Assembly (NCBI GenBank): GCA_051251725.1
Contig: JBPOFN010000006.1
Coordinates: forward strand, 62,001 to 126,000
Length of the DNA stretch: 64,000 nucleotides
From: JALZUE01 sp051251725
GTDB lineage: Bacteria > Pseudomonadota > Gammaproteobacteria > Enterobacterales > Alteromonadaceae
Direction: 5' to 3'
The position numbers were made by a program, and so were the translations under genes. The first letter of the stretch is position 1. Every line of letters begins with the position of its first letter. Positions 44,567 through 54,359 of the stretch are shown here, piece after piece. The notes beneath the pieces are model-generated. The model made no database searches. It saw only the letters and a program-made list of their open reading frames with translations, and was not told the origin of the DNA.

Positions 44567-46630
44567 ATGAAATGCATCACTGCAATAATTATCACGCTAA
44601 TAACCTTTTCTGCCCCCGCATTACAGGCTACGCCAATCGTTATCACGGGCAAAGAAACAGGTTCAATTATTGAAAACATCAAAAAAGTAACGCCGGATGC
44701 AGCTGGTATGGTAATAACGCGTGAGGTTCAGTTACCTTCCTTTAAACAAGGCGCTTACTATCGACCATTTTCAGAAAGTAGCGCTCGAGGTGGAGCAGCA
44801 CGTGGCAATAGAGTTGAAGCGGTCGCCTTTAAATCAATTAACGAACTGCAAAACTATCAACCGTCGACCACACGCAAAGAGCATAACAATGTTCAGCAAG
44901 GTCAGTTTATGCTGCTGGAATTAAAAAACGGTCGCTACCTTGCCTTGTTACCAATGGCATCAGAAAAAGTCTATGGCCAATTTTTTGTTGAAAACAATAA
45001 ACTGCTATTAAAAACAGGTAATTTTGGCACAACCCCTATTGAGGGCAAAATCCCACTTATTATTTGGGCTTATGGCGATTCACCTTATGCCGCAACAGAA
45101 ATGGTATGGCAACAAGTGTTTGCCTCAGAATTTGTTGCCGCCCAGCCGCGTGCAAGCAAAGTATACCCTGAGCAACCCTATGGTTATCTTGGTTGGTGTT
45201 CTTGGGAGCACTATAAGAAAAATATTTCTGAAACGATTATTACAGATGCTTTTCATACGCTAGAAAAAAGTGGTGCGCCTATTCGCTGGGTGATGGTAGA
45301 CGACGGCTATTTAGATGCTAAAGGCGCAAAGCTACTGAGTTTTGGTGTCGATAAAAAGAAATTTCCAAACGGCTGGCAACCGATTATAGAGCTTAAAAAA
45401 GAAGAGAAAATAAAATGGGTAGGCATATGGCGTAATTTTGGTGGCTATATGGGCGGCGTTTCCGCGGGCCATCGAATGGATGACTTAACACCTTATTTAG
45501 CAAAGACGAAGAAAAAAGACACTGTGTTACCCAACGGTACGGCGCAAGGCGCTAAAGCTTTCTACGACAACATGGTTGCTGACACAAAAGACAACGGTTT
45601 TGACTTTATTAAAGTTGATTTTCAAACACGTACCTTCGACCATTATAAAGGCACGCCTGATCCTGTTGCTGCAATGCGTTATAACAATGAAGCACTTGAA
45701 AATGCCACTCATGAAATGGATGTTCCACTACTTAACTGTATTGCGCAGCCTAATATCAATTCTCTGCAAACTAAGCACAGTGCTTTAACTCGCTCAAGCC
45801 CTGACTATAATCAAACGGATAAAAACAAAAACAAATCGAATACCTATCAAAGTTTTGCTAATCACTTGTGGATGGCACAAACGGTTTGGGGCGATCTAGA
45901 TATGTTCCATACCCACGACAAACGTGATGTTAATCCTATGGCAATTGCTCGTGCGATTTCAGGAGGCCCCGTATATATTTCAGACGAACCTTCTAAAGTA
46001 ATACCTGACGTGCTTTACCCTTTTGCTTATGAAGATGGTAAATTGCTGCGCACCGCGGCTCCAGCCACTTTGTTACCTGAAAGTTTTTTCATTCACCCGT
46101 TTCGTGATGAACAAGTATTTCGGGTGGTTGCACCACTACAAGATCGCGTAGCCGCTATCGCCTTATTTAACTTCTCTGAAAGTGGTAACACCTTAACCAG
46201 TAGTTTTACAACTAAAGATTACCGTCATGCTGGTGAGTTATTACAGCCTAACACAGGCCAGTGGGCAATGCCTAAAGAAGGTGTTTTAGTTTACGATCGT
46301 GAAAAACACTCAGTGATTAACTTAGACGATAAGTTTTCGACAAAAATCGCAAACTTTGACGCTAAGTTATTTTTACTCTACCCCAAAACACAAGGTTGGG
46401 CTGTTATCGGCCGCACTGACAAATACCTACCTGCAGCAGCGGTAAAAATACAATCGGTTTCACCTAAGCAAATTACCTTTACCTTAGCCGAGTCAGGCCC
46501 ATTGATGATTTGGAGTGCTAACGGTAAACCAACTATGGCTGGTGCAATATTTAAGGCGATTGGGAACGGTTTATACTTAGCTGATTTAAAAGTTGCCAAA
46601 GGCAGTAGAGAACTCACTGTTAAGCGATAA
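44567..46630 (+). CDS. GH36-like (Sip1/raffinose-synthase type) alpha-galactosidase
   Basis: 687 aa from the ATG at 44567; the in-frame start at 44504 would precede the signal peptide MKCITAIIITLITFSAPALQ. Family hallmarks: YLGWCSWEHYKK, IRWVMVDDGYLD, FIKVDFQTRTF with the probable nucleophile Asp, and WGDLDMFHTHD with the second catalytic Asp. The group is the Sip1/raffinose-synthase side of GH36, whose bacterial secreted members are mostly uncharacterised alpha-galactosidases. The natural substrate may be a galactose side chain or a galactofucan. Confidence 0.87.
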   Translation: MKCITAIIITLITFSAPALQATPIVITGKETGSIIENIKKVTPDAAGMVITREVQLPSFKQGAYYRPFSESSARGGAARGNRVEAVAFKSINELQNYQPSTTRKEHNNVQQGQFMLLELKNGRYLALLPMASEKVYGQFFVENNKLLLKTGNFGTTPIEGKIPLIIWAYGDSPYAATEMVWQQVFASEFVAAQPRASKVYPEQPYGYLGWCSWEHYKKNISETIITDAFHTLEKSGAPIRWVMVDDGYLDAKGAKLLSFGVDKKKFPNGWQPIIELKKEEKIKWVGIWRNFGGYMGGVSAGHRMDDLTPYLAKTKKKDTVLPNGTAQGAKAFYDNMVADTKDNGFDFIKVDFQTRTFDHYKGTPDPVAAMRYNNEALENATHEMDVPLLNCIAQPNINSLQTKHSALTRSSPDYNQTDKNKNKSNTYQSFANHLWMAQTVWGDLDMFHTHDKRDVNPMAIARAISGGPVYISDEPSKVIPDVLYPFAYEDGKLLRTAAPATLLPESFFIHPFRDEQVFRVVAPLQDRVAAIALFNFSESGNTLTSSFTTKDYRHAGELLQPNTGQWAMPKEGVLVYDREKHSVINLDDKFSTKIANFDAKLFLLYPKTQGWAVIGRTDKYLPAAAVKIQSVSPKQITFTLAESGPLMIWSANGKPTMAGAIFKAIGNGLYLADLKVAKGSRELTVKR

Positions 46631-46718
46631 ACTTAGCGACAAAAAATCATAACCAATCCTGAATACACAGGGTTATTAAACAAAGTACAAAATTGCACTA
46701 AGTATCACTTAGTGCAAT

Positions 46719-48961
46719 ATGGACACTAAAATGACGAATAGAAAAGTGAATATATATAACCTCATTCACATCAAATTAAACAAAGCTAAAATATTTAACC
46801 GTTTGCGAACTAACCTATTATTAATATTGCTTTGCTTTAACGTGGCCGTTGTCGATGCACAAGTTTTTTCATTATCATCACCCGATAATTTAGGAAGTGT
46901 AAAAGTTGAGGTAGAAGCCGGTAAGGTTTTTTATACTTATGCTAAAAATGAACAACCCATCATTCAACAATCCCTGCTAGGTGTAACCTTGGCTGGAGTC
47001 GATTTAAAAAATGTTGCGTTTAGGGATGTAAAAAAAGAGCGTATTCGTGCTAGTTGGAAACCGTTATGGGGAACACAAGCCACCTACCCTAATAATTATA
47101 ACTCGATGATTTTACACCTACAGGACATAAACACCAACGTCAGTATTTCCTATAATTTTAGGCTTTATGATGAAGGCTTAGCATTTATACCCGTTACCAT
47201 TCAAGATGCAGGTTTCAGTGGGAACGAAAAACAATTTAGGCAAGGCATTAAGTTTACGTCATGGTTATTCCCTTACTAAAGTTAATAACGCAGCATAAAT
47301 TGTTTTTAGACCCATCTTAGAAGCGCTTGAGCAAAATCACTTCGTCGTTAATGCTTTTTATAAGGGAACGACCATTATTGCAAAGCATTGCCTTGAATTG
47401 ATGTCGCTCAAGTGCTCTGAAATACGCATCTTGATTGGTAACGGGTATAATTATGAAGTGGGATCTAGCAAAAAAGTCAATACATTAGTTAAAGAGCTCA
47501 CTGAATTTAACTTGCCTAAACAATCGACTAGCTGGGTACTGAACCATCCTTGGGGGAAACGCTATAAAAGCAATGTTCCAATCGCTAAAGTTAAAGCCGT
47601 TAGGCTGCCTTTTGTGTCAAAATCCCCCAATGATAACTACATATTTATCACGGAAGCTGCCCTTTATAACTACGGTGCGTTGAGTTTATCCGCACACAAT
47701 AACACAACATTAGCTGCAGAAATCATTGGCGATAACGTGGAGTTTGGACAAAAATCACAACACCTTGGCGCGTGATAATGACCGCAAAAAATCCTACTTA
47801 TTTTATTGAAAACAATTTCCTTATTCAAAACTTGAACGAGCCATCAAAAATTAAAGATACCACATGGATAAAACCAGGCATTAGCACTTGGGATTGGCGC
47901 GCTAGAGGAGCCAAAGAAGAAGGTTTTACCTATAAACTTAATACTGAAAGTATGATCCGTTTTATTGATAAAACGAGTTCACTTGGGCTGCCGTATTTTA
48001 TGATAGATGCTGGCTGGTATGGACACGAACACAAAAAAGAATCAGACCCTTTAACTACTATTGCTGATATTGATATGAAAGCAATTGTCGCACGCGCTAA
48101 AGCTAAAAATGTGGGGGTTTGGCTGTATATTAATCGCGCCGCTTTTGTTGATCACGACATGGATGAAATACTAGCCCAATATAAAGATTGGGGAATTGTC
48201 GGTATAAAGTTAGGTTTCTTAAGACGAAGTTATCAAAGTTCCGTTGAGTTTTTACAAAACCTACTGGAAAAAACGGCAAAGTATCAAATCATGTTGAATT
48301 GTCATGAGTGTGTTGTGCCATCGGGAATAGAACGTACTTGGCCACATTTTCTTACGCGTGAATATAACCATTCATTTATGGACGGATCTTATACCGCAGC
48401 TCCGGTAGATCACACTATCACGCCATTTTTAAACAATGCCGCTGGACCTATTGATGTTACACCTGGCTTCTTTGATATTGAAAAAATGGAAGAAAGAGAT
48501 TATGTAAAACAACCTTTGCAATCAACCATTGTTGCCCAAACAGCGATGAGCTTAACCTATTTTTCTCCCTTGCTTTGTTTACCCGATATTCCTGAAGCGT
48601 ATCAGCGAAAACCTGACCTATTCGCATTTATTAAGGGCTTACCGCTAACATACGATGAGAGCCAAGTATTGGTTGGCGACATTGGTCAGGCATATGTCGT
48701 TGCTAGAAGAAAGGCTGATAAATGGTGGATTGGCGGTGTAGTAAATGAACTTGCGCTAATCTAAAACTCCCACTTAAGTTTTTAAAAGAAGGTCAATATA
48801 AAGGCACACTTTATTTAGATGGCGAAAATACGACGTGGAAAAATAACAGGGAAAAATACAGATCAAAAGAAATAATTGTTAACTCTAAAAGTATTCTACC
48901 GTTAAAAATAGCTAAAGGTGGCGGAGTTGTCCTCAAGCTTGAGCCTATTTTAACGAAATAA
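46719..48961 (+). pseudogene. GH97 pseudogene, interrupted by a MITE-like element and frameshifts
   Basis: N-terminal part from ATG 46719 (signal near NVAVVDAQ) reads as GH97 up to RLYDEGLAF. An insertion at 47186-47449 then breaks it, and similarity resumes at YEVGSSKKVNTLVKEL. A second frame change occurs near 47770 (start of KIKDTTWIKPGISTWDWRAR, after FIENNFLIQNL) and a third near 48755; the last part (PLKFLKEGQYKGTLYLDG) ends at TAA 48959-48961. The barrel still shows FMIDAGWYGHEH and MLNCHECVVPSGIERTWP. It has the same KLGFL pattern as the intact GH97 at 40.5 kb. Three or more lesions make it non-functional. Confidence 0.88.
47186..47449. mobile_element. MITE-like 264-bp element with 24-bp terminal inverted repeats
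   Basis: Left end TATACCCGTTACCA, T, TCAAGATGC (47186-47209) is the reverse complement of the right end (47426-47449) with one mismatch. The interior also pairs with itself over much of its length. ATT flanks both sides (47183-47185; 47450-47452), a possible 3-bp target duplication. It sits precisely within the GH97 frame, splitting GLAF from YEVG. No transposase is encoded. A partial copy lies at 26453. Confidence 0.75.
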
Positions 48962-48979
48962 TATTCGTTTGGTTCAGTA

Positions 48980-49013
48980 ATACCAAGTCCATTAAGTTTT
49001 CCCCACTCAGCGA
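48980..49013 (+). repeat. Left arm of 34-bp inverted repeat (partner 51584-51617)
   Basis: ATACCAAGTCCATTAAGTTT and the following CCACTCAGCG match the reverse complement of 51584-51617 with a 2-base length difference and two substitutions. The two arms bracket the DUF5011/DUF285 lipoprotein gene. Confidence 0.65.
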
Positions 49014-49197
49014 GAGTTAAAAAGCTTAGCTGCGAGGCATTGATTGAAGACGAAACCATGGATCGGGGTAGATCGACTCAGGAGAAAAAGCCGAGATTAA
49101 CTATGTTAAAATAATTTTCTTGTTTTACACTCGTTAGTACAGACCCCCTGAGTTTGTGAAACAGTTTAATGAACCTCAACTCGTTAAGCTACTTTAC

Positions 49198-49370
49198 TCT
49201 ATAATGCTATTTCAGCGCCTATCTGCGTTGTCTGCATGGATGTTGGGATGCAGGTACTTGGTTTTTATCGGGAATAAAAAAACCGTTTTTTTACGCCCAA
49301 TAGCCAGCTACTGGTTTAAAAAAAAGCCTTGATAAGCACTTTAATTTCACCACAGGGTTAGATAATTAAT
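49198..49370 (+). repeat. Degenerate copy of the dispersed element found at 54085-54353
   Basis: GCAGGTACTTGGTTTTTATC plus GGGAATAAA, and the flanking CAGCGCCTATCTGCGTTG, match the reverse complement of 54240-54328. Similarity continues through GCCTTGATAAGCACTT. The hairpin of the other copy has decayed here. Confidence 0.75.
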
Positions 49371-49466
49371 CATTGAACTACTGATAAACTACGCGCATTT
49401 AATATGTTTCATCATATAATCAACAAGTTATAAAAACCATTCACTAGAGTTAAGGTTAATTAGAGA

Positions 49467-49512
49467 CGAAAAAAATGCAACGCCATTTTACATAAATGAT
49501 GTTGCATTTTCG
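49467..49512 (-). terminator. Terminator after the DUF5011/DUF285 lipoprotein gene
   Basis: On the minus strand AAAATGCAAC pairs with GTTGCATTTT, followed by a continuing T-run and CG. It lies about 55 bp after the stop codon. Confidence 0.8.
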
Positions 49513-49565
49513 TGATTCGCCATTAAGTATTTAGAATATTAATAAGTACTTAAGTATTAGCGGTA

Positions 49566-51212
49566 TTAAGGCGCTAGTCCAGAATCAGTAACGGTCCATC
49601 CAGCAGCTTCTAATACGGTTATTGCATTTGTAGCAGCGCTACTATGAAATAATCCAGATCCTTGAAACTTTTTATCTGTTATGGCTTTAGCCGTGGCTTG
49701 AGCTTCTAATGAAATCAATAATGCATCCCAGTTGGCTACTGAAATACCTGAATTATTAAATGTTCCTACCCCACTTGCATACGATGTGAAATCCCAGTTA
49801 CTTAGATCTTGGTTGAAGTTTGTAGCGCCATTGAACATCCATTTAAAGTTTGTGATCAAGCTAACATCCCACTTAGACAGGTCTTGATTGAATTCTGTAG
49901 CATTGTGAAACATTGAAAGTAAGTTGGTTGAATTCCCTAAATCCCAAAGACTAACATCATGATTAAACAAACTGTTTTTAAATGCATTTTGTAATGAATT
50001 TGTTCCGACAAACGCAGTAAAGTCAGGGATGTCAGTAGGGAAATCAGTTAACACGGCACTATTTTCTAAGCTACCTCTAAAAGAGCTCCATTTAATATCA
50101 CCCCATTGTTGAATTGATACAACTTTAGCGATATCTGTGGTCAAGAAGTGATGGAAGTCACCCGTAATAGAAATAGTATATGTACCCGCTGTAGCATAAG
50201 AATGGGTAATTGCTGGATCAGTAACATTACTTTGTATAGTGCTATCACCCCAATCAACGGTAAAGTCATAAGTTAAAGCAGCATCAGCCGTTGATAAGAA
50301 GAAATCAGTACTTGGGCTAGTACCCGTAATAGCCGTGTCGATAGTAAACTTAAACGGGCGTGCATCTGCAGCTTCTACAATCACAACAGTTCTAACTTCG
50401 TCTGTGGTATTAGCATCAGCATCTGTAACACTATAAGTTACTGTATAGGTACCTGCAGTATTAACATCAAAGGCAGGGTCAAGCGTAATTGTCGCTTCAG
50501 GAATTTGATCTCCATCCTCTGCATCAAATGTAGTTGCGCCAAATTCGCGGTAAGGGCGACCAACAAGATGAGTTATTGTGCTTTCACCAACCAAAGTAAC
50601 CACAGGATCAGTATCAGGTACTTCAAAAACCACATCAACTTGACGAGTCACTTCTGTTGCTGCATTGCCAGCTGCATCTGAGACATTGTAAGTAATTGTG
50701 TAACTACCCTCAGTATCTACATCAACAGGATTTACCGTTGTTGCTGTTAGACCCGTATCATAATTATCAGTTATTGTTACGCCATCATCTACGTATGCGT
50801 CACCCAAGTTAACACTAACGGTTGCAAAACCCTCTAGGGTAATTTCCGGTGCGGTCATATCTGAAACAATCACGGTACGTGTAATACTTTCTGCAGCATT
50901 ACCCGCTGCATCCATGGCATTAAAAGTAACGGTATAAGTGCCCGGTACCGTCGAGTCAACTTGGTCATGGCCAGTTGGTGTAACACTCACTGGGCCGTCA
51001 ACTTCATCCGTTGCTGTTGCGCCTTGCTCTACGTAGGTAACACCGATATCAAGATTAACGGTTGCGTCACCTGTTAAGGTAAGAACAGGCCCTGTTGTGT
51101 CGGCAGGTGAATCACCACTATCACAGGCTGTTAATGTACTTACAACCAGTGAAAGACAAATAGCTTTTGCTATATTTTTAACTTTAAAATCAGTAAAAGA
51201 CATGATCTTCAT
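49566..51212 (-). CDS. Surface lipoprotein: three Ig-like DUF5011 repeats, PKD-like domain, DUF285 repeats
   Basis: 548 aa lipoprotein (lipobox STLTAC, Cys30) with GAGG upstream. It has three DUF5011-type Ig-like repeats (about 40-270), each with a G-x-Y-T-V/I-T-Y/F core (for example PGTYTVTFNAMDAAGN). A PKD-like domain follows (about 275-365; DFTVDWGDSTIQ, ATAGTYTISITG), then BspA/DUF285 repeats with FNQDLSKWDVS and FNQDLSNWDFT (about 400-500). Such architectures occur in adhesins and surface scaffolds of marine bacteria. No enzymatic part. Flanked by inverted repeats, so it may have been acquired as a cassette. Confidence 0.85.
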   Translation of the reverse strand: MKIMSFTDFKVKNIAKAICLSLVVSTLTACDSGDSPADTTGPVLTLTGDATVNLDIGVTYVEQGATATDEVDGPVSVTPTGHDQVDSTVPGTYTVTFNAMDAAGNAAESITRTVIVSDMTAPEITLEGFATVSVNLGDAYVDDGVTITDNYDTGLTATTVNPVDVDTEGSYTITYNVSDAAGNAATEVTRQVDVVFEVPDTDPVVTLVGESTITHLVGRPYREFGATTFDAEDGDQIPEATITLDPAFDVNTAGTYTVTYSVTDADANTTDEVRTVVIVEAADARPFKFTIDTAITGTSPSTDFFLSTADAALTYDFTVDWGDSTIQSNVTDPAITHSYATAGTYTISITGDFHHFLTTDIAKVVSIQQWGDIKWSSFRGSLENSAVLTDFPTDIPDFTAFVGTNSLQNAFKNSLFNHDVSLWDLGNSTNLLSMFHNATEFNQDLSKWDVSLITNFKWMFNGATNFNQDLSNWDFTSYASGVGTFNNSGISVANWDALLISLEAQATAKAITDKKFQGSGLFHSSAATNAITVLEAAGWTVTDSGLAP

Positions 51213-51583
51213 AAAATATCCTCTTATTAATTAAGATATAAACTAAGGTTTATAATATTCAATTTTTATTATTTATTATCTGTTCTTTATATTTAGTAAT
51301 CATATAAATAAAGACATTAAGATTATTAGGTAACTTAGCCGGAAACTTACCTTAGCTTCAATTATCTGTATAAACAACACTTATAAATGGTGGTTTATTA
51401 TATATAACATACCACATTGTGCGGTAATGTAAAATTACAAAGGTAATAATTTAATAAAAAATATAAAACGCAAAGTGCCAAATGAGATCGTGAGATAAAA
51501 GAAACTAAAAAAAATGAACGTAATAGTAGGAGAACATAAGATAAACAGGCACTAATACCAATGCCTCTAAATCTTTTCATTCT

Positions 51584-51617
51584 CGATGAGTGGGAAAAAA
51601 CTTAATGGGCTTGGTAT
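51584..51617 (-). repeat. Right arm of 34-bp inverted repeat (partner 48980-49013)
   Basis: Reverse complement of the left arm: CGATGAGTGGG, a run of A, then CTTAATGGGCTTGGTAT. See the partner entry. Confidence 0.65.
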
Positions 51618-51689
51618 AAGTATTGGAAATTAGTCTTAATTCATCTCAATTACAGATAGACGAAAACAAAACTCAATAAACAAACATTA

Positions 51690-51760
51690 GGGGCTGTTGA
51701 TTTTTCGCGGTTAAATTTTTTCGCCGCTTTAAAGAGAGTAAACAGTTTTTAGAGGGATCC
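51690..51760 (+). repeat. 70-bp direct repeat, copy 1 (possible IS end)
   Basis: GGGGCTGTTGATTTTTCGCG, then GTTAAATTTT, GCTTTAAAGAGAGTAAAC and GTTTTTAGA. Copy 2 lies at 57092-57163 in the same orientation with about 10 differences. It resembles the outer end of an insertion sequence, but no transposase is present. Confidence 0.7.
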
Positions 51761-52278
51761 TTAGGACGGCGTTTGTTATACCATTACGTCCAAGAAAGTG
51801 ATCGTTTAGCGAGAATTCTTTAGATGGGTTGGTATTAGATCTTTTTACGGCGTTGCCCCACACAGATGTGGGGTAAGGTGACTTTACACAAGCACAAGTC
51901 TTTATCACCTGTTTATGTGAAATAACCACACGACAAAGGTTCTGCCTTGTATAAAGGGCAAATGTTGGCGGAAAATCACGTTCACAATGTAGTTGTCAGA
52001 AGTACAATTCTCATTAGCCACCTCAATCCTTGATTTACCTCATACGAAGTTCAACATGACTTTTCGATTTGTCGACGATATTTTGTAAAAAACGAATTTC
52101 GCTTACGGTAAATGGGATTGTTATTATGTTAAAGAATCACCTCAAAAACCTTAGAAACTGCTGCTATTAAGAACACAAAAATTAGCACCGCAGCGGTTAA
52201 GTTCCAAAACCAGAAAAGCCCAGAATATAATTTTCAATCAATGAACTGAGCTATACAGCCTATTATATAAAGTTTTAA

Positions 52279-53883
52279 CTATAACGACTCTAAACTAAAG
52301 CCATAAATATCGAAGAACTTTTTAGGGTCTTGTTTATATTTTTTTATGTATCCTTGAGTGGTTTTAAACCATTTACTTTCAAGTGATTTTTTCTTTTTAT
52401 CCCAAGGAATATGTCTATCAAACAATGTTGCATATGAATCATAACCATTCGAAGAAACACTCTCTTGTTGCCATTTTCTCAAGCTGTTGTCGTAATGTTC
52501 ACGCATCGCTTTTAGTACCGCAATATTTGCCGGGTCAGTTGCAACATTTTTCATTTCAATGCTATCGATACTTAAGTCAAATAGCTCTTCAACAGGTTCC
52601 ATGCCATCGGCATAAAACCAATAAACATATTTCCACCTATCTGTCACAACACCGAGTGCATGTGTTGGAGCTGAGCCCCAAACATTAATTAAAGGGAGGG
52701 ATTGATGAACACTAAGGCTTGGATTTTTTGTTACCGCAACTAAACTTTTACCGTCAATATTATCTGGGATCGCCAGACCCGCTATATCTAGAATAGTTGG
52801 AGCTATATCAATATTTCCGGTCACAGCATTAGTTCGTTGCCCTTTGGCTGTTTTACCTGCTCTTGGGTCAAAAACTATCATCGGAGTCCGCACAGATTCT
52901 TCATATGGCAATACTTTTCTTGAAAATCCATGACTACCATTTTGAAAACCATTATCAGAAGTAAATATAATCACAGTATTATCAGCAATCCCTTGGGCTG
53001 CTAACTCTTTTCTGATCATACTAATCGCAACGTCAACACCATAAATTTGCTGGTTATAATCTAACATGCGTTTGTTATAGGTTTTAGGTTCAAAACCAAA
53101 GCCGTTTTTTGTCATATATTGACGGCCAAGCTTCGACTGTAATGCTAAATGAGTACCATTTTCTCGCCAGTAATTGGCCGGTTTACTATATTTTCTATCC
53201 TTAAATAAAGTATCAAATTTTGGATCAGGGTCAACAGGTGCATGCGGCGCCTTAAAACTAACCGAAATTTGAAATGGTTTACCTGCCGCTTTCGCCTGTC
53301 GAATAAAATCAACAGTTGCCGCACCATTAGCCAAACTCACATGTGGGTATTGCTTGGCATATTTTTTCATATAATAATTAGCTGATGTTTTAAATGAAGT
53401 TTGGCCAATGCCACCGGCCCAAAAATCAAACTTATCAACGGGCATTTTTTTGTAACCTTTAGGTAAATCCTCAGATTGTGACGGCGGAGTATCAAAGCCA
53501 AACTTGCCAACAAAACCGGTAAAATAACCTGCATTACGCAACAGCACAGGGTATGATTTATCAAAAATAGCAGTTGTCATATCACCACGTGAAAAATTAC
53601 TGCCGGTTTTATATTCCAACATTCCAGTCATCACATTGGCTCGACTTGCCATACAAATGGCGGTGGTATTGTAGTGTTTATTAAATACCACACCATCATT
53701 TGCTAACTTATCTATTTCTGGCGTTAGGAATTCTGGATTGTCATAACCCACAGCCCAATATGCTTGGTCGTCGGTCATTAAAAAGATGATATTTGGTTTT
53801 TTGCTTGCATCGGATGCCATTAAGGCATTAGAAAAAGCAGTCAGCACCGTAAAAATTAAATATCGATGATATTTACTAATCAT
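52279..53883 (-). CDS. Sulfatase (S1 family), secreted, CMASR
   Basis: 534 aa from the ATG at 53883, which has AAGGA ten bases upstream; the in-frame ATG at 53904 lacks a site. Signal peptide ends near ALMAS (about 24). Motifs: IIFLMTDDQAYWAVG, active-site CMASR with Cys77, GKFGFDTP in place of the usual GKWHLG, and FTSDNGFQNGSHGFSRK. This variant set (CMASR, DDQAYW) is similar to the sulfatase at 13.7 kb, suggesting the same subfamily. Next gene downstream of GH95 on the same strand, separated by a MITE-like element. Confidence 0.93.
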   Translation of the reverse strand: MISKYHRYLIFTVLTAFSNALMASDASKKPNIIFLMTDDQAYWAVGYDNPEFLTPEIDKLANDGVVFNKHYNTTAICMASRANVMTGMLEYKTGSNFSRGDMTTAIFDKSYPVLLRNAGYFTGFVGKFGFDTPPSQSEDLPKGYKKMPVDKFDFWAGGIGQTSFKTSANYYMKKYAKQYPHVSLANGAATVDFIRQAKAAGKPFQISVSFKAPHAPVDPDPKFDTLFKDRKYSKPANYWRENGTHLALQSKLGRQYMTKNGFGFEPKTYNKRMLDYNQQIYGVDVAISMIRKELAAQGIADNTVIIFTSDNGFQNGSHGFSRKVLPYEESVRTPMIVFDPRAGKTAKGQRTNAVTGNIDIAPTILDIAGLAIPDNIDGKSLVAVTKNPSLSVHQSLPLINVWGSAPTHALGVVTDRWKYVYWFYADGMEPVEELFDLSIDSIEMKNVATDPANIAVLKAMREHYDNSLRKWQQESVSSNGYDSYATLFDRHIPWDKKKKSLESKWFKTTQGYIKKYKQDPKKFFDIYGFSLESL

Positions 53884-54359
53884 AAGTAATATTTCCTTTT
53901 TCATATTGTTAGATAGGATTATCAGTAGCAGGTAGTCATGAAATTACTATATATAAAAGAATACACACACACTATCAAATAAAGGTAAAGATAACGTAAA
54001 GAATGGTCAGTAGTAGCGATAAAAAATGCATACTAAGCCTGATGAATAGCGCTAAGTATACATTTTATACTATTTAACCTGATGTGAACTCGGTTTAATG
54101 GGTTTTGTAATAGTCTGATTTATAATAAATAATTTAAAAATTCACATACTTATTTTGTTTCACCTAGTTTATCTTAGGCTCAATGATGAAATTTAAGTGA
54201 ATATCAAGGCGTTTTTCCTTCTAATAGCTTGCTATTAGAAGGAAAAATACGTTTTATTTATTCCCGATAAAAACCAAGTACCTGCCCCCATACAGGCAAC
54301 GCAGGTAGGCGCTTAAATAGCGTTATTGAGCAAAATGGTTTAAACCGAGTTCAGATTAT
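53884..54359. other. Gap between GH95 and the CMASR sulfatase
   Basis: 476 bp with no ORF, mostly occupied by the inverted-repeat element at 54085-54353. The sulfatase promoter, if separate, lies in 53884-54084. Confidence 0.55.
54085..54353. mobile_element. MITE-like 269-bp element with 14-bp terminal inverted repeats and internal hairpin
   Basis: Perfect ends TGAACTCGGTTTAA (54085-54098) and TTAAACCGAGTTCA (54340-54353). Inside is a 17-bp perfect hairpin TTTTTCCTTCTAATAGC / GCTATTAGAAGGAAAAA (54212-54247) and a block shared with 49198-49370. No ORF. It ends seven bases from the GH95 stop codon, so it may supply that gene's 3' end. Confidence 0.75.

Larger units (their letters stand above)
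48962..49565. other. Repeat-rich non-coding region
   Basis: 604 bp downstream of the GH97 pseudogene with no gene. It contains one arm of an inverted repeat (48980-49013), a degenerate dispersed element (49198-49370) and the terminator of the next gene. It looks like accumulated mobile-element scar. Confidence 0.6.
51213..52278. other. 1.07-kb gene-free region with repeats
   Basis: No gene recognised. It contains the right arm of an inverted repeat (51584-51617) and one copy of a 70-bp direct repeat (51690-51760). The rest resembles a decayed mobile element; short ORFs here are not supported by family resemblance or a ribosome site. Confidence 0.6.

Noticed and set aside
51729..51929. 66-aa ORF in the 51.2-52.3 kb gap
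   Set aside because: Overlaps the 70-bp repeat, no ribosome site and no recognisable domain.
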